64,000 nt of DNA, taken from contig OY969111.1 in NCBI GenBank assembly GCA_963697975.1, positions 3,782,001 to 3,846,000 on the forward strand. Direction: 5' to 3'. Below are positions 1-8,174 of the stretch, one piece after another. Every line of letters starts with the position of its first letter. Position 1 is the first letter of the stretch. The translations under genes and the position numbers were made by a program. This stretch comes from QHXM01 sp963697975 (GTDB lineage Bacteria > Acidobacteriota > Blastocatellia > Pyrinomonadales > Pyrinomonadaceae). The notes beneath the pieces are model-generated. The model saw only the letters and a list, made by a program, of their open reading frames with translations. It did not search any database and was not told the origin of the DNA.

Positions 1-550
1 TTCACCAAACAACGAGCCGCTGCTGGTTCACGTCTCTAATTTTCGTCCCGTCAAACGCCCCCTGGACTGCGTGGAAATCTTTGCGCGCGTTTTGAAACAA
101 ACTAAAGCACGCCTCGTGATGGTCGGCGACGGAAGCGAGCGTTCCCTTGCTGAACATCGCGCACGTTGTCTGGGTGTCTTCGATCATTGTTCGTTCGTCG
201 GCAAGCAGCCAAAGATTGTTGATTACCTGTCAGCGTCGGATGTGCTGTTGCTGCCTTCGGAGCAGGAATCATTCGGTCTGGCCGCGCTCGAAGCGATGGC
301 TTGCGAAGTGCCCGTGATTGCGTCGCGCGTGGGCGGTTTGCCGGAAGTCGTGACCGACGGCGAGACGGGATTCTTAAGCGAGGTCGGCGACGTTGAGAAG
401 ATGAGCGCGGACGCCGTGCGCCTGCTGGTAGATGAAGAGTTTCGGCGCGAGATGGGAAGGCGTGCGCGGGAATCAGCCATCTCGCGCTACAGTACCGATT
501 TGGTCATCCCGCAATACATCAATTTCTATGAGCGTGTCCTCGCTGCCTGA
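1..550 (+). CDS. bshA: BshA-like glycosyltransferase, C-terminal part (5' end outside window)
   Basis: The gene enters from the left edge, with codon phase starting at base 2. The visible part holds about 182 residues of a GT-B family 4 glycosyltransferase. It opens with HVSNFRPVKR, the stretch typical of N-acetyl-glucosaminyl L-malate synthase (BshA), the first enzyme of bacillithiol synthesis, which joins GlcNAc from UDP-GlcNAc to L-malate. Then come GDGSER and the donor-binding E-x7-E region (EQESFGLAALEAMA), followed by VGGLPEVV. The protein ends in a normal helical tail, so the 3' end is intact. The next gene starts 23 bases inside it, suggesting translational coupling. The family assignment is strong. 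The BshA subfamily is inferred from the SNFRPVKR motif. Confidence 0.82.
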   Translation, partial: SPNNEPLLVHVSNFRPVKRPLDCVEIFARVLKQTKARLVMVGDGSERSLAEHRARCLGVFDHCSFVGKQPKIVDYLSASDVLLLPSEQESFGLAALEAMACEVPVIASRVGGLPEVVTDGETGFLSEVGDVEKMSADAVRLLVDEEFRREMGRRARESAISRYSTDLVIPQYINFYERVLAA

Positions 551-1232
551 AGCGGCACATGACGAAACGGAAGTAAACGAAAAGCCGGTTCGTTACATCA
601 TCCAGAATCTTGAGCGGACTTACGGCGTGCCTGAAAACAGGCGCGCGTCCGATCCGCTCGACATGCTGGTTAAAATCATTCTTTCGCAGGCGACGAGCGA
701 TACGAACTCGGAGCGCACCTTTGCTGCGTTGAAGAAGCGTTTCCCCGTGTGGGACTCGTTGCTTCGCGCACGCGCGTCAACAATCGCTGCAACGATTCGC
801 TCCGGGGGCCTGGCGAACCAGAAGGCCGCCGTCATCAAAGACCTGCTCCGGCAGATTAAGGAAGAGCACGACACGCTCGACCTCAATTTCCTGCACGACC
901 TTTCAAGCGAAGAGGCCACACGTTATCTCTCGCAGTTTCGCGGCATCGGCCCGAAGACCATCGCGTGTACGCTTCTGTTCGCCTGCCTGAAGGAAGTTTT
1001 CCCGCTCGACACGCACATCTTCCGCATCCTCCGGCGCGTCGGCCTGATTCCCCAATCATGCACGGACCGGCGCGCACACGAAATCATGAACACGATAGTT
1101 CCGACGGGAAAATTCTACTCCTTCCACGTCAACCTGATTCGTCACGGGCGCTCTCTCTGCCGCCCGCGCGACCCGCTATGCGAGCATTGCCCGATTGTGG
1201 AATACTGCGATTACGGACAAGGAAGAATATGA
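528..1232 (+). CDS. nth: Endonuclease III-like DNA glycosylase/AP lyase with 4Fe-4S cluster
   Basis: A 234-residue HhH-GPD glycosylase of base-excision repair, which removes oxidised pyrimidines and cuts the abasic strand. The helix-hairpin-helix is FRGIGPKTIACT with the expected catalytic Lys at about residue 143, and the catalytic Asp lies in LDTHIFRI at about 161. The C-terminal iron-sulphur loop is complete: Cys at about 211, 218, 221 and 227 (C-x6-C-x2-C-x5-C). The ATG at 528 was chosen because residues upstream of it only read the bshA gene in another frame. This start overlaps bshA by 23 bases. It is more diverged than enterobacterial Nth (GIGPK rather than GVGRK), so its substrate range may differ. 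The stop codon abuts the heptad hairpin that follows. Confidence 0.85.
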   Translation: MSVSSLPEAAHDETEVNEKPVRYIIQNLERTYGVPENRRASDPLDMLVKIILSQATSDTNSERTFAALKKRFPVWDSLLRARASTIAATIRSGGLANQKAAVIKDLLRQIKEEHDTLDLNFLHDLSSEEATRYLSQFRGIGPKTIACTLLFACLKEVFPLDTHIFRILRRVGLIPQSCTDRRAHEIMNTIVPTGKFYSFHVNLIRHGRSLCRPRDPLCEHCPIVEYCDYGQGRI

Positions 1233-1314
1233 ATTGCGGATTTGGGATTGCGGATTGAAGAACGAAAAATCTGCTTTTTCAATCCGCACTCCGCAACCCG
1301 TATTCCGAAATCGC
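1233..1314. repeat. Heptad inverted repeat H1 (GGATTGC type)
   Basis: The left arm (about 1236-1258) is built of 7-base units of the kind GCGGATT. The right arm (about 1280-1313) is built of AATCCGC, ACTCCGC, AACCCGT and ATTCCGA. The arms pair into a hairpin that fills the whole gap between the nth stop codon and the start of the NYN gene. It shares its unit with H2 at 2142-2220. Confidence 0.8.
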
Positions 1315-1315
1315 T

Positions 1316-1795
1316 ATGCCTTATCTGGTTGACGGCAACAATGTGATGGCGCAGCGCGTCGGCTGGCACAGGGATAAGTCGAAGGCGCGGCGCGGGTTGA
1401 TGGATGAACTAGCGCGGTTCGCGCAAGGGCGGCGCGTGCGCGTCTCGGTTGTGTTCGACGGTGCGCCGGAGCAGCATTTCGGTGATGGGGCGAGTTATCA
1501 GGGCGTGCGCGTCTTCTACGCAGAGCGCGGGTCAAACGCCGACGAGCGTATCAAGCAGATGGTCGAGAATGCGCGCGAGCGGCGCACGCTCATCGTCGTG
1601 ACCTCCGACCGCCAACTCGCAGACTATGTTCGACGCTGCGGCGCGCAGGTCGTCCGCTCAGGGGAATTCCGAAAGAAGATGGAAGAGACTGCAACTGCGG
1701 ACGCGCATCAAAAGCAGGATGAACCATCCGTCGGAGGGAAACTCGATGAGTGGATGCGCTATTTCGGCGTCGCGCCGGAAGACGATGAAAACTAG
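1316..1795 (+). CDS. NYN-domain protein, YacP-like (putative ribonuclease)
   Basis: A 159-residue protein beginning PYLVDGNNVMAQ, the signature first strand of NYN/PIN-fold nucleases (the Asp of VDGNN binds metal). The later conserved pieces are VVFDG, then NADERIKQMVE and VVTSDRQLADYVR, which supply the remaining acidic residues. YacP-like members act as RNA endonucleases (Rae1 of Bacillus cuts ribosome-bound mRNA), but the exact substrate here is unknown. The C-terminal 35 residues are charged and low in complexity. Length and motif order fit the family. The start ATG follows directly on hairpin H1 with no obvious Shine-Dalgarno, so translation may depend on the hairpin region. Confidence 0.75.
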   Translation: MPYLVDGNNVMAQRVGWHRDKSKARRGLMDELARFAQGRRVRVSVVFDGAPEQHFGDGASYQGVRVFYAERGSNADERIKQMVENARERRTLIVVTSDRQLADYVRRCGAQVVRSGEFRKKMEETATADAHQKQDEPSVGGKLDEWMRYFGVAPEDDEN

Positions 1796-1868
1796 AGGAG
1801 CGTAGACTTAACCGATTGAGGTATGCTATCCGAAATAACGAAGTCTTAAAGGTCAGGGGAGGAAATCA

Positions 1869-2138
1869 ATGCGACGGACTTTAACGATTCTAGCCTTGTT
1901 CACCATTGCCGCTTTCTGGAGCGCCTGCGGCGGAAACTCGAACACGACTGTCAATGCGGGTAGAGACGATACCGACACGACCGTCAACAGCGAAAGAATA
2001 GATAGCTCGAACATCGCTCCGACAGGTGGGCCGGGAGCTGAGCCGGAAAATGGAGCCACGAAATCTTCAGGGAATACAAACGAGAGCAAGGCTGAGAACA
2101 AAAATAAGGGTGAGAATAAGAACAAGAACACTCAGTAA
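1869..2138 (+). CDS. Small secreted or lipoprotein-like protein, low complexity
   Basis: An 89-residue protein with a basic start, a hydrophobic segment and a Cys at about residue 20 (SACGG). This resembles a lipobox, although Trp at -3 is atypical. The mature part is rich in Asn, Thr, Glu and Lys with no recognisable fold and ends in a repetitive ENKNKGENKNKN tail. A strong Shine-Dalgarno (GGGGAGG at about 1856-1862) precedes the ATG, supporting that it is translated. Function unknown; a cell-envelope location is inferred from the signal only. Confidence 0.6.
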   Translation: MRRTLTILALFTIAAFWSACGGNSNTTVNAGRDDTDTTVNSERIDSSNIAPTGGPGAEPENGATKSSGNTNESKAENKNKGENKNKNTQ

Positions 2139-2141
2139 CAA

Positions 2142-2220
2142 TTTCGGAATGCGGATTTCGGATTGCGGATTGTAAGAGCAGATAATCGTCTTCCAATCCG
2201 CAATCCGAAATCCGCAATTA
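2142..2220. repeat. Heptad inverted repeat H2 (GGATTGC type)
   Basis: The left arm (2143-2174) reads ATTTCGG, AATGCGG, ATTTCGG, ATTGCGG. The right arm (2195-2219) reads AATCCGC, AATCCGA, AATCCGC. It sits between the convergent lipoprotein and kinase genes, the only heptad element found at a convergent boundary, and could act as a two-way terminator. Confidence 0.8.
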
Positions 2221-2233
2221 TATCCGCTGCCGC

Positions 2234-4687
2234 TCACAACGAACGCGGCGCGGCTATCTTGAGCATCAAATCCTTGAAGCGCGTGTCATCACGCAAGGCT
2301 GCCCAGTTGGGGTCATGCTCGAAGCAGGGGCGATTCTCGTTGCCGAGGGCGATGGAGCGTTCCAGCCATTCAAATGCTTCCTCGCGCATCCCTTCGAGCG
2401 CGTACACGGAAGCCAGCCCGTAGGCTATATCAGGATCAACGCGAGCGTTCTTCTTCACCTCATCCGTCAATTCAGCACGCGCGGCTTCGTGCTCACCCTG
2501 CGCGCTCAGGAACATGGCGAGAAACGGACGAACGCCGTGCATGTTCGGATGGTGCTGGAAGACCTGCTGCATCAAAGTGGTCGCTGCCTGAGCGTCGCCC
2601 TTGTAGTAGAGCGTGAGCGCCCGAAACGTCTTGACGAGCGGATTGTCCGGCTCGCTCTTGCTGGCCTCGTCCAGTTCGCTCAAAGCATCGTCGAATCGCC
2701 CCTGAAAGACGCGAACAAGCGCACGATTACAACTCACCACCACGTGCGCCGCCGGGTCGAGCTTGACCAGCTTGTCATAACTGCGAAGCGCCCTGTCGTA
2801 TTCGCCGTCGAGACGATGAAGCGTCGCTTTGACGAAATAGACCACCGCCTCATTCGGTGAAGCGGAGCGCGCCCGCGCGACCTCCGCCCGCGCCTTCTGC
2901 TTCTGCCCACGCCAGAGGTAAACGAAGACCATCAGCATCCGCGCTTCCGTAATGCTCGGGTCAAGCGCGAGCGCTTTCTCAAACGCTCTTTCGGCGCGCT
3001 CGTAATCTTCAGCCGAGCCGAAGCCTTTGAAAACGCGGTTGGCGTAGCAAGCGCCGAGACCGTCGTGCGCGAGCGCGAAATCCGGGTCAAGCTGGGTGGC
3101 GCGCTCGAAATGCGCGATTGCCGCGTCGCAATCTTCCGGCGCAACCGTGCGAAAGATGAAGCGCGCAAAGAGGTCGCGCCCGCGCAGGTATTCTTCGTAA
3201 GCAGCAGCGTTTTGTGTCGCGGGACGCGCAATCTTGGCCTGCTCGTCGTGTGTGAGTTCGAGGCGCAAGCCGTCAACGATGCGCTGCGCGATGGTGTCCT
3301 GCACGACGAGAATGTCGCTCGCCGCGGCATCTATCCGATCGCTCCAGAGCATGTCGCCGCTTTCGACATCGAGCAGTTGCGCCGTGACGCGGAAACGCTC
3401 GCCCGCGTGGATGAAGCCTGCGGCCAGCACGGCGTTGACATTCAACTCGCGCCCGGCATCGCGCGGATCTATCGTCTGGCCCTGATATTTTGCGATGACG
3501 GACGAGGGACGCACGACGAGCGAGCGCAGGCGTGCCAGTTCCGTAATCACCGCATCGGCGAGCGAGAATTCATAGAAACTCGAAGCCGCGTCGTTGCTCA
3601 GGTTTTTGAAAGGCAGAATCGCCAGGCTCTTTTTCTCGCGCTCGCCCAGACTCGTCATCGGCGTTTGATGAATCTCCTGCGAGGTGTGCGGCGTGGAAAC
3701 GGGCGCGCTGGTGTGGTGCGGCGCTTCAGTGCTGGTGATGCTGCGTAGCCAGCGCATGGCGCGCGAGACAGGGCCGGAGCCGGAGAGATGACGCGGCTGG
3801 CTGCCAGCCCCGCCCCCGATTAATTGCGCGTCTCCGGCTGAGACTTCCTGCAAGACGCTCTTGAGGTCGTCACGAAACTCCGCGATCTTTTGATAACGGT
3901 CGCGCGGCTCTTTGGCGAGCGCGCGATCCAGAATCTGTTGCAGACGCGGTGGAACGTAGCCCGGTCTGGCTTCCGCGAGCGGCTTTGGCGGATCGTGCAG
4001 CACGGCGTGGCGGACATCTATGGTCGTCTTGCCGCGAAAAGGCCACGTTCCGGTCAGCAATTCGTAAAGGAGAACGCCCGTCGAAAAGATGTCTGTGCGC
4101 GCATCTGTGCGGTCGCCGCGCGCCTGCTCCGGCGCGGCATGCGTGGGCGTGCCGTAGGGAACGCCGACCTCTGTTAGCTGCGTTCGATCTATGCTTCCAG
4201 GTTGACTGACATCTTCATCGAGCAGCTTGGCGAGGCCGAAGTCCAAAACTTTCGCCTGTCCTGTGCCGGTCACCATCACGTTGCCAGATTTGATGTCGCG
4301 GTGAATGATGCCTTTGGCATGGGCGGCAGCGAGCGCGTCCGTCACCTGAATTCCAATCAGGAGCGCGCTGTTCAATTCGAGCGGGCGGCCATTGACGAGT
4401 TGCCGCACGGTGCGCCCTTCGACATATTGCATGGCGATAAAATGCACGCCGTTTGCTTCATCCATGTCGAAGATGGTGCAGATGTTCGGGTGGTCTAAGG
4501 ATGAGGCGAGGCGTGCTTCACGCTCGAAGCGTTTGAGATTGGTTTCCTTGACGGTCAATTCCGGCGGGAGGACTTTGATGACGACCGTGCGATTGAGTTT
4601 AGAGTCGACCGCTTTGTAGACTTCTCCCTGCCCGCCGACGCCGAGCTTTTCGATAATCCGATAGTTGGACAGATTAGAGCCGATCAA
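2234..4687 (-). CDS. Serine/threonine protein kinase with TolB-like and TPR regions
   Basis: An 817-residue Hanks-type kinase. Glycine loop GVGGQGEV at about 16-23, ATP Lys at about 38, catalytic loop HRDIKSGN at 129-136, DFG at 149-151, and an APEQ activation-segment end near 185. A linker to about 350 leads to SLAILPFKNLS, the start of a TolB-like (FlgO-type) domain running to about 480. The rest is TPR helices, with the last units reading ERSIALGNEN and DPNWAALRDD. No transmembrane helix is seen, so it is probably cytoplasmic. The start is TTG at 4687, placing IGSNLSNYRIIEKLG at the usual kinase N-terminus. The HRDIKS form in place of HRDIKP is common in this style of kinase. Targets are unknown. 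Confidence 0.88.
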   Translation of the reverse strand: MIGSNLSNYRIIEKLGVGGQGEVYKAVDSKLNRTVVIKVLPPELTVKETNLKRFEREARLASSLDHPNICTIFDMDEANGVHFIAMQYVEGRTVRQLVNGRPLELNSALLIGIQVTDALAAAHAKGIIHRDIKSGNVMVTGTGQAKVLDFGLAKLLDEDVSQPGSIDRTQLTEVGVPYGTPTHAAPEQARGDRTDARTDIFSTGVLLYELLTGTWPFRGKTTIDVRHAVLHDPPKPLAEARPGYVPPRLQQILDRALAKEPRDRYQKIAEFRDDLKSVLQEVSAGDAQLIGGGAGSQPRHLSGSGPVSRAMRWLRSITSTEAPHHTSAPVSTPHTSQEIHQTPMTSLGEREKKSLAILPFKNLSNDAASSFYEFSLADAVITELARLRSLVVRPSSVIAKYQGQTIDPRDAGRELNVNAVLAAGFIHAGERFRVTAQLLDVESGDMLWSDRIDAAASDILVVQDTIAQRIVDGLRLELTHDEQAKIARPATQNAAAYEEYLRGRDLFARFIFRTVAPEDCDAAIAHFERATQLDPDFALAHDGLGACYANRVFKGFGSAEDYERAERAFEKALALDPSITEARMLMVFVYLWRGQKQKARAEVARARSASPNEAVVYFVKATLHRLDGEYDRALRSYDKLVKLDPAAHVVVSCNRALVRVFQGRFDDALSELDEASKSEPDNPLVKTFRALTLYYKGDAQAATTLMQQVFQHHPNMHGVRPFLAMFLSAQGEHEAARAELTDEVKKNARVDPDIAYGLASVYALEGMREEAFEWLERSIALGNENRPCFEHDPNWAALRDDTRFKDLMLKIAAPRSL

Positions 4688-4756
4688 GGGCTGTGCGAGG
4701 GTAAATTGAAAGATGCCGGTCTGTTTCTAAAAAATTCTCGTTACGTGACGGCTGAG

Positions 4757-4785
4757 GTTATATCTCATTCGCCGCGTCACTTCAA
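4757..4785 (-). promoter_or_regulatory. Probable sigma70-type promoter of the kinase gene
   Basis: Read on the minus strand: TTGAAG at 4785-4780, a 17-base spacer, then TATAAC at 4762-4757. This would start transcription near 4750 and leave a leader of about 60 bases before the TTG start of the kinase. Confidence 0.45.
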
Positions 4786-4894
4786 TCTGTTTGACGTTAA
4801 TTAAATCTTACGGAGGAACATTTCTCCATGAAGAAGAGAACCTGACGCTACTGGAAAGAGTGATCCGGGGGTTCTTAAACTCCGGCTCAACAGT

Positions 4895-5866
4895 TCAGAA
4901 GGATATTTGCTCACCTCGGCGGACGGAGCGATAACAGGCGTCAACCAGTTCTACGGATTTGTAGCCGTCGAGCGCGGTCACGATGGCGGGCGCGCTATTC
5001 AAAATGGAATCAACGAAGGCTCTGTCTTCCTGAACGTATCCCCACTTTTCTTCTTTCGATAATTGATGCATGGAGAGTGTCACTTGCTTGCCTTCCATGC
5101 CCTCGCTGGAAACCAGGGCTTCCATCTCGCGCGTCGTGATGGTGCGATGATGACAGAAGACCTCGACGCGCTCGAACGGAAAGAGCCAGCTTGCGTCAGC
5201 CGACGAACAAAGCGTGGCGTGGACGCCGCTCTTAAAGCCGACGAGCACGGAGAAATCATCCGTTTCAGGATATTCGTGCGTTGAGCCTAACGCTGTGAGT
5301 TGCGCTACCTCGCCGAACAGATATCGCATCATGTCGAACATATGGATGGTCGTTTCAAAAAGAAAGCCGCCGGTGATTTGCGGATCGCCGACCCATTCAG
5401 GATTAACAAGCTCGCCGCGATTCATCTTGACGTGCGCCGAATGCGGCGCCGCCTCTTCGGAAATCATCTGTTTGAGCGTCGCATAGACGGGAGCGAAGCG
5501 ACGGTTGTGCCCGACCTGAAAGACTGCTTTGCTCTTTAAGCCTGCGTCCAAGACCTTTTGCGCGTCCGTTATGTTGGTCGCCATCGGCTTCTCGCAAAAA
5601 ACGTGCTTTCCGGCTTCGGCTGCCGCGATTGCCAACTCCGTATGCTTCGTGTTCGGCGTCGTGATGTAAACGGCATCCGACGATGCAATCAACTCTTCGG
5701 CGCTGCGCGCGACGTTTGCGCCCGCGGAGCGTGAGAGACTTTGCGCTCGTTCGTCCACCACGTCGTAAATGGCCGAGACACGAACACGCTCATCTCGCGC
5801 CAGCACAGAAGCGTGAACCCCGCCGATGTAGCCCGCACCGATAATCCCGATTTTGATTTTGTCCAT
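4895..5866 (-). CDS. Gfo/Idh/MocA family NAD(P)-dependent oxidoreductase
   Basis: A 323-residue sugar or polyol dehydrogenase. The Rossmann motif GIIGAGYIGG lies at about 7-16. The family EKP motif occurs as FCEKPMA near residue 95, with its Lys expected in catalysis. The C-terminal half has TIHMFDMMRYLFGE, matching the conserved substrate-binding H-x2-D-x2-R segment. Family members oxidise inositols, glucosides or aminosugars with NAD(P). It is the last gene of a minus-strand cluster with a TIM-barrel isomerase (6-base gap) and sugar ABC transporter genes, so it probably acts on the imported compound. The precise substrate cannot be read from the sequence. Confidence 0.85.
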   Translation of the reverse strand: MDKIKIGIIGAGYIGGVHASVLARDERVRVSAIYDVVDERAQSLSRSAGANVARSAEELIASSDAVYITTPNTKHTELAIAAAEAGKHVFCEKPMATNITDAQKVLDAGLKSKAVFQVGHNRRFAPVYATLKQMISEEAAPHSAHVKMNRGELVNPEWVGDPQITGGFLFETTIHMFDMMRYLFGEVAQLTALGSTHEYPETDDFSVLVGFKSGVHATLCSSADASWLFPFERVEVFCHHRTITTREMEALVSSEGMEGKQVTLSMHQLSKEEKWGYVQEDRAFVDSILNSAPAIVTALDGYKSVELVDACYRSVRRGEQISF

Positions 5867-5872
5867 CTTCTT

Positions 5873-6706
5873 TTATGTTTCTATGCCTGCTTCTGCAAGA
5901 ACCCGGCTGACAGCCGCCCGCGCATCGCGCGCCAACTCCGAGGGGTCGCGTTCCCAGTATTCGGGTCTGAAAATCTCGACACTCGTCACGCGGTCGTAAC
6001 CAATTCGCCGGAGTGCGCCGATAATCTCTTTGAGCGGCAGGATGCCGAGGCCGGGAAGAAGGCGGTGGCGATCTTCCAGTTGCTCGCGCGGCAAGTCTTC
6101 GGCGTCGTTGATGTGAAAGATGAAAAGCTGCCGGGCATCGAGCGCGTCAATTGATTCAATCCGGGAGCCGCCCGCGTAGAAATGAAAGCTGTCAATCACG
6201 AGGCCCACGTTGGAGCGTTTAAGTTGTCCGACGATTTCCGAAGCCTGCGCCAGCGTCTGCACACTGCAATCGGGCTGTCCCAGAAACTCGAACGCGAGCG
6301 CAACGTTGTGACCTTCACTGATTCGGCCAAGCTCTTCCAGCACGCGCACGGATTCTTCCATGACATCAGACTGGCTCTTGTCTTCCGGTAATGGACTCGG
6401 CACAACGACGATATACGGGCAATCGATTTCCGATGCAACGCGGCACAACTCCTCGCACTCTTCCAGCAGACGCGCGTGCGCTTCCGCATTTCTAAACGTG
6501 ACATGCTCGATTGAGTTGATACTGTAAGGCTCAATCTTGTGTTCGTCGAAGAGACTTTTCAACTCGGCAATCGAGTTTGATTTGAGGAATTCTCTGAGCT
6601 TTGACGCCCAGATTTCCAGACAATCAAACCCGGCGGCGCTTGCGGCGCGAATATCCGAGGCGAGGTCAGCCCGCATCGTGGTCGCGCCGTTCAGTGCTAG
6701 TTTCAT
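5873..6706 (-). CDS. Sugar phosphate isomerase/epimerase (AP endonuclease 2-like TIM barrel)
   Basis: A 277-residue TIM-barrel protein of the xylose-isomerase-like group (IolE, IolH and hydroxypyruvate isomerase relatives). The start MKLALNGATTM, the strand with FDCLEIWASK, LAFEFLGQ, VIDSFHFYAGG and IFHINDAED give the expected barrel order and carry the Glu, Asp and His metal ligands. With the adjacent dehydrogenase it makes a typical two-step catabolic pair for inositol- or ketose-type compounds. The gene lies 6 bases upstream of the dehydrogenase and 60 bases downstream of the ABC ATPase, so co-transcription is likely. The substrate is inferred only at the level of a sugar or polyol. Confidence 0.8.
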   Translation of the reverse strand: MKLALNGATTMRADLASDIRAASAAGFDCLEIWASKLREFLKSNSIAELKSLFDEHKIEPYSINSIEHVTFRNAEAHARLLEECEELCRVASEIDCPYIVVVPSPLPEDKSQSDVMEESVRVLEELGRISEGHNVALAFEFLGQPDCSVQTLAQASEIVGQLKRSNVGLVIDSFHFYAGGSRIESIDALDARQLFIFHINDAEDLPREQLEDRHRLLPGLGILPLKEIIGALRRIGYDRVTSVEIFRPEYWERDPSELARDARAAVSRVLAEAGIET

Positions 6707-6766
6707 CCAAAACTCCTTAACATAATTCTTAATCCGGCTGACGCGAATTTAGCACATTTGAAATAT

Positions 6767-7849
6767 TTAGCTTCGGTTGATTGCCTCACCGGACTCCACA
6801 TCGAAGAAAGCAGCCCTTTCCATCTCGAATCCCACCCAGACGGGCGTTTCCGGTTCGGCGCGGAAATCTGCTGCCGCCCGCGCAATGATTTTTTCACCGC
6901 CGGAAAGTCGCAGGAAGACGAACGTCTCGTTGCCCATCAGTTCCGTCACGTAGATGGTCGCCGGGAGCAAGCCTTCATGCTGAAAGATTGAAACGTGAAC
7001 ATGCTCCGGGCGGATGCCGAAGGTGGCGCGCTCCCTGCTGTTCAATCGTTCGATTTGAGAATCCGGCAAGGGAAGCGCTAAATGGTCGTTCGTAAACATG
7101 CGCTCGCTCGCTTTCACGCGGCCTTCGATGAAGTTCATGCTGGGGCTGCCGACGAATTCTGCGACAAAGCGATTGGCCGGAGCGTTGTAAATGTTCATCG
7201 GCGTGTCGAACTGCTGAAGGCGACCTCCGCGCATCACTGCGACGCGATGCGCGAGCGTCATGGCTTCCGCCTGATCGTGTGTGACGTAAATGGTCGTCGT
7301 CCCCAACTCATGCTGCAATCGTTTCAACTCGCCGCGCATCTGCACTCTGAGCCTCGCGTCAAGATTCGAGAGCGGCTCGTCCATCAAATAGACACGAGGT
7401 TCACGCACGATGGCACGCGCTAACGCGACGCGCTGGCGCTCCCCGCCCGACAGATCGCGCGGCCTGCGCCTCAGCAATTTGTCAATTTCCAGCATCACTG
7501 CAACCTGATTCACACGCCGCTTAATTTCCTCGCGCGCAGTCTTTCGCACGCGGAGCGGATAGGCGATGTTTTCGGCAATCGTCATGTGGGGATAGAGCGC
7601 GTAAGATTGAAAGACCATCGCGATGTCGCGTTGTTGCGTCGGAATATCGTTGACGCGCACCTCGCCGATCAAGATGTCGCCTGATGTCACGTCTTCAAGC
7701 CCCGCCAGCATCCTGAGCGTCGTCGTCTTGCCACAACCCGACGGCCCCAACAGGACGACGAACTCGCCGTCCTCGATTGATAACGTCAGGTCATCAACCA
7801 CGAGCGTTGAGCCAAAGCTCTTGGTAACATTCTTGAAGGAGACACTCAT
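6767..7849 (-). CDS. Sugar ABC transporter ATP-binding protein (MalK/UgpC type)
   Basis: A 360-residue ATPase energising the two permeases encoded upstream. Walker A GPSGCGKTT at about 36-44, Q-loop AMVFQSYALYPH, signature LSGGERQRVALARA, Walker B VYLMDEPLSNLDA and the His switch YVTHDQ are all intact. The last 120 residues form a TOBE/MOBE-type domain (TFGIRPEHV), as in MalK and UgpC, which drive sugar or glycerol-phosphate importers. The gene is separated from the permeases by about 325 bases of palindromic repeats, unusual inside such an operon, which may lower its expression relative to the permeases. Confidence 0.9.
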   Translation of the reverse strand: MSVSFKNVTKSFGSTLVVDDLTLSIEDGEFVVLLGPSGCGKTTTLRMLAGLEDVTSGDILIGEVRVNDIPTQQRDIAMVFQSYALYPHMTIAENIAYPLRVRKTAREEIKRRVNQVAVMLEIDKLLRRRPRDLSGGERQRVALARAIVREPRVYLMDEPLSNLDARLRVQMRGELKRLQHELGTTTIYVTHDQAEAMTLAHRVAVMRGGRLQQFDTPMNIYNAPANRFVAEFVGSPSMNFIEGRVKASERMFTNDHLALPLPDSQIERLNSRERATFGIRPEHVHVSIFQHEGLLPATIYVTELMGNETFVFLRLSGGEKIIARAAADFRAEPETPVWVGFEMERAAFFDVESGEAINRS

Positions 7850-7890
7850 CGTTTCTATCTGAAAGTTACAGGTTCTTTCTGTCCCGCCTT

Positions 7891-8159
7891 GACCCTGAAA
7901 GGGTCATATGCAATAGCCGGGGGCATCGCCCCGGAACTACGTGCGAAATGATTACCGACCCTGAAGGGGTCGCACCTCAACCTTGCATATGCGACCCCTT
8001 CAGGGTCGGAAACTATTTTCTGCGATGTTCCGGGGGCGGCGCTGACGCTCAGCCCCCGGCTATTATATGTATCCCCTTCGGGGATTAAGCCTGACTTAAT
8101 ATCGGCGCTCGCTCCCGGCAATAAATTGCTGGGCTATTGTCAGTCGTCCCTAGCGGGAC
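7891..8159. repeat. Nested REP-like palindrome array inside the ABC operon
   Basis: This fills the 325-base gap 7850-8174, which holds no gene. Hairpins in order: GACCCTGAAAGGGTC (7891-7905), CCGGGGGC with its partner (7918-7933), CGACCCTGAAGGGGTCG (7956-7972), its inverse (7992-8008), a long CCGGGGGC/GCCCCCGG stem (8030-8059), ATCCCCTTCGGGGAT (8071-8085), CCCGGCAA/TTGCTGGG (8114-8133) and GTCCC/GGGAC (8146-8159). The order is roughly mirror-symmetric about 7982. The same modules recur at 41408-41487 and in part at 17037. Confidence 0.8.
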
Positions 8160-8174
8160 TATTCAAACAACTTC

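Noticed and set aside
965..1258. 97-residue + strand frame inside the endonuclease gene
   Set aside because: Shadow of the nth gene, whose iron-sulphur and catalytic residues fix the true frame.
4817..4845. Mini reading frame MKKRT after GGAGG upstream of the kinase
   Set aside because: Five codons on the strand opposite the kinase with no downstream gene to control; probably chance.
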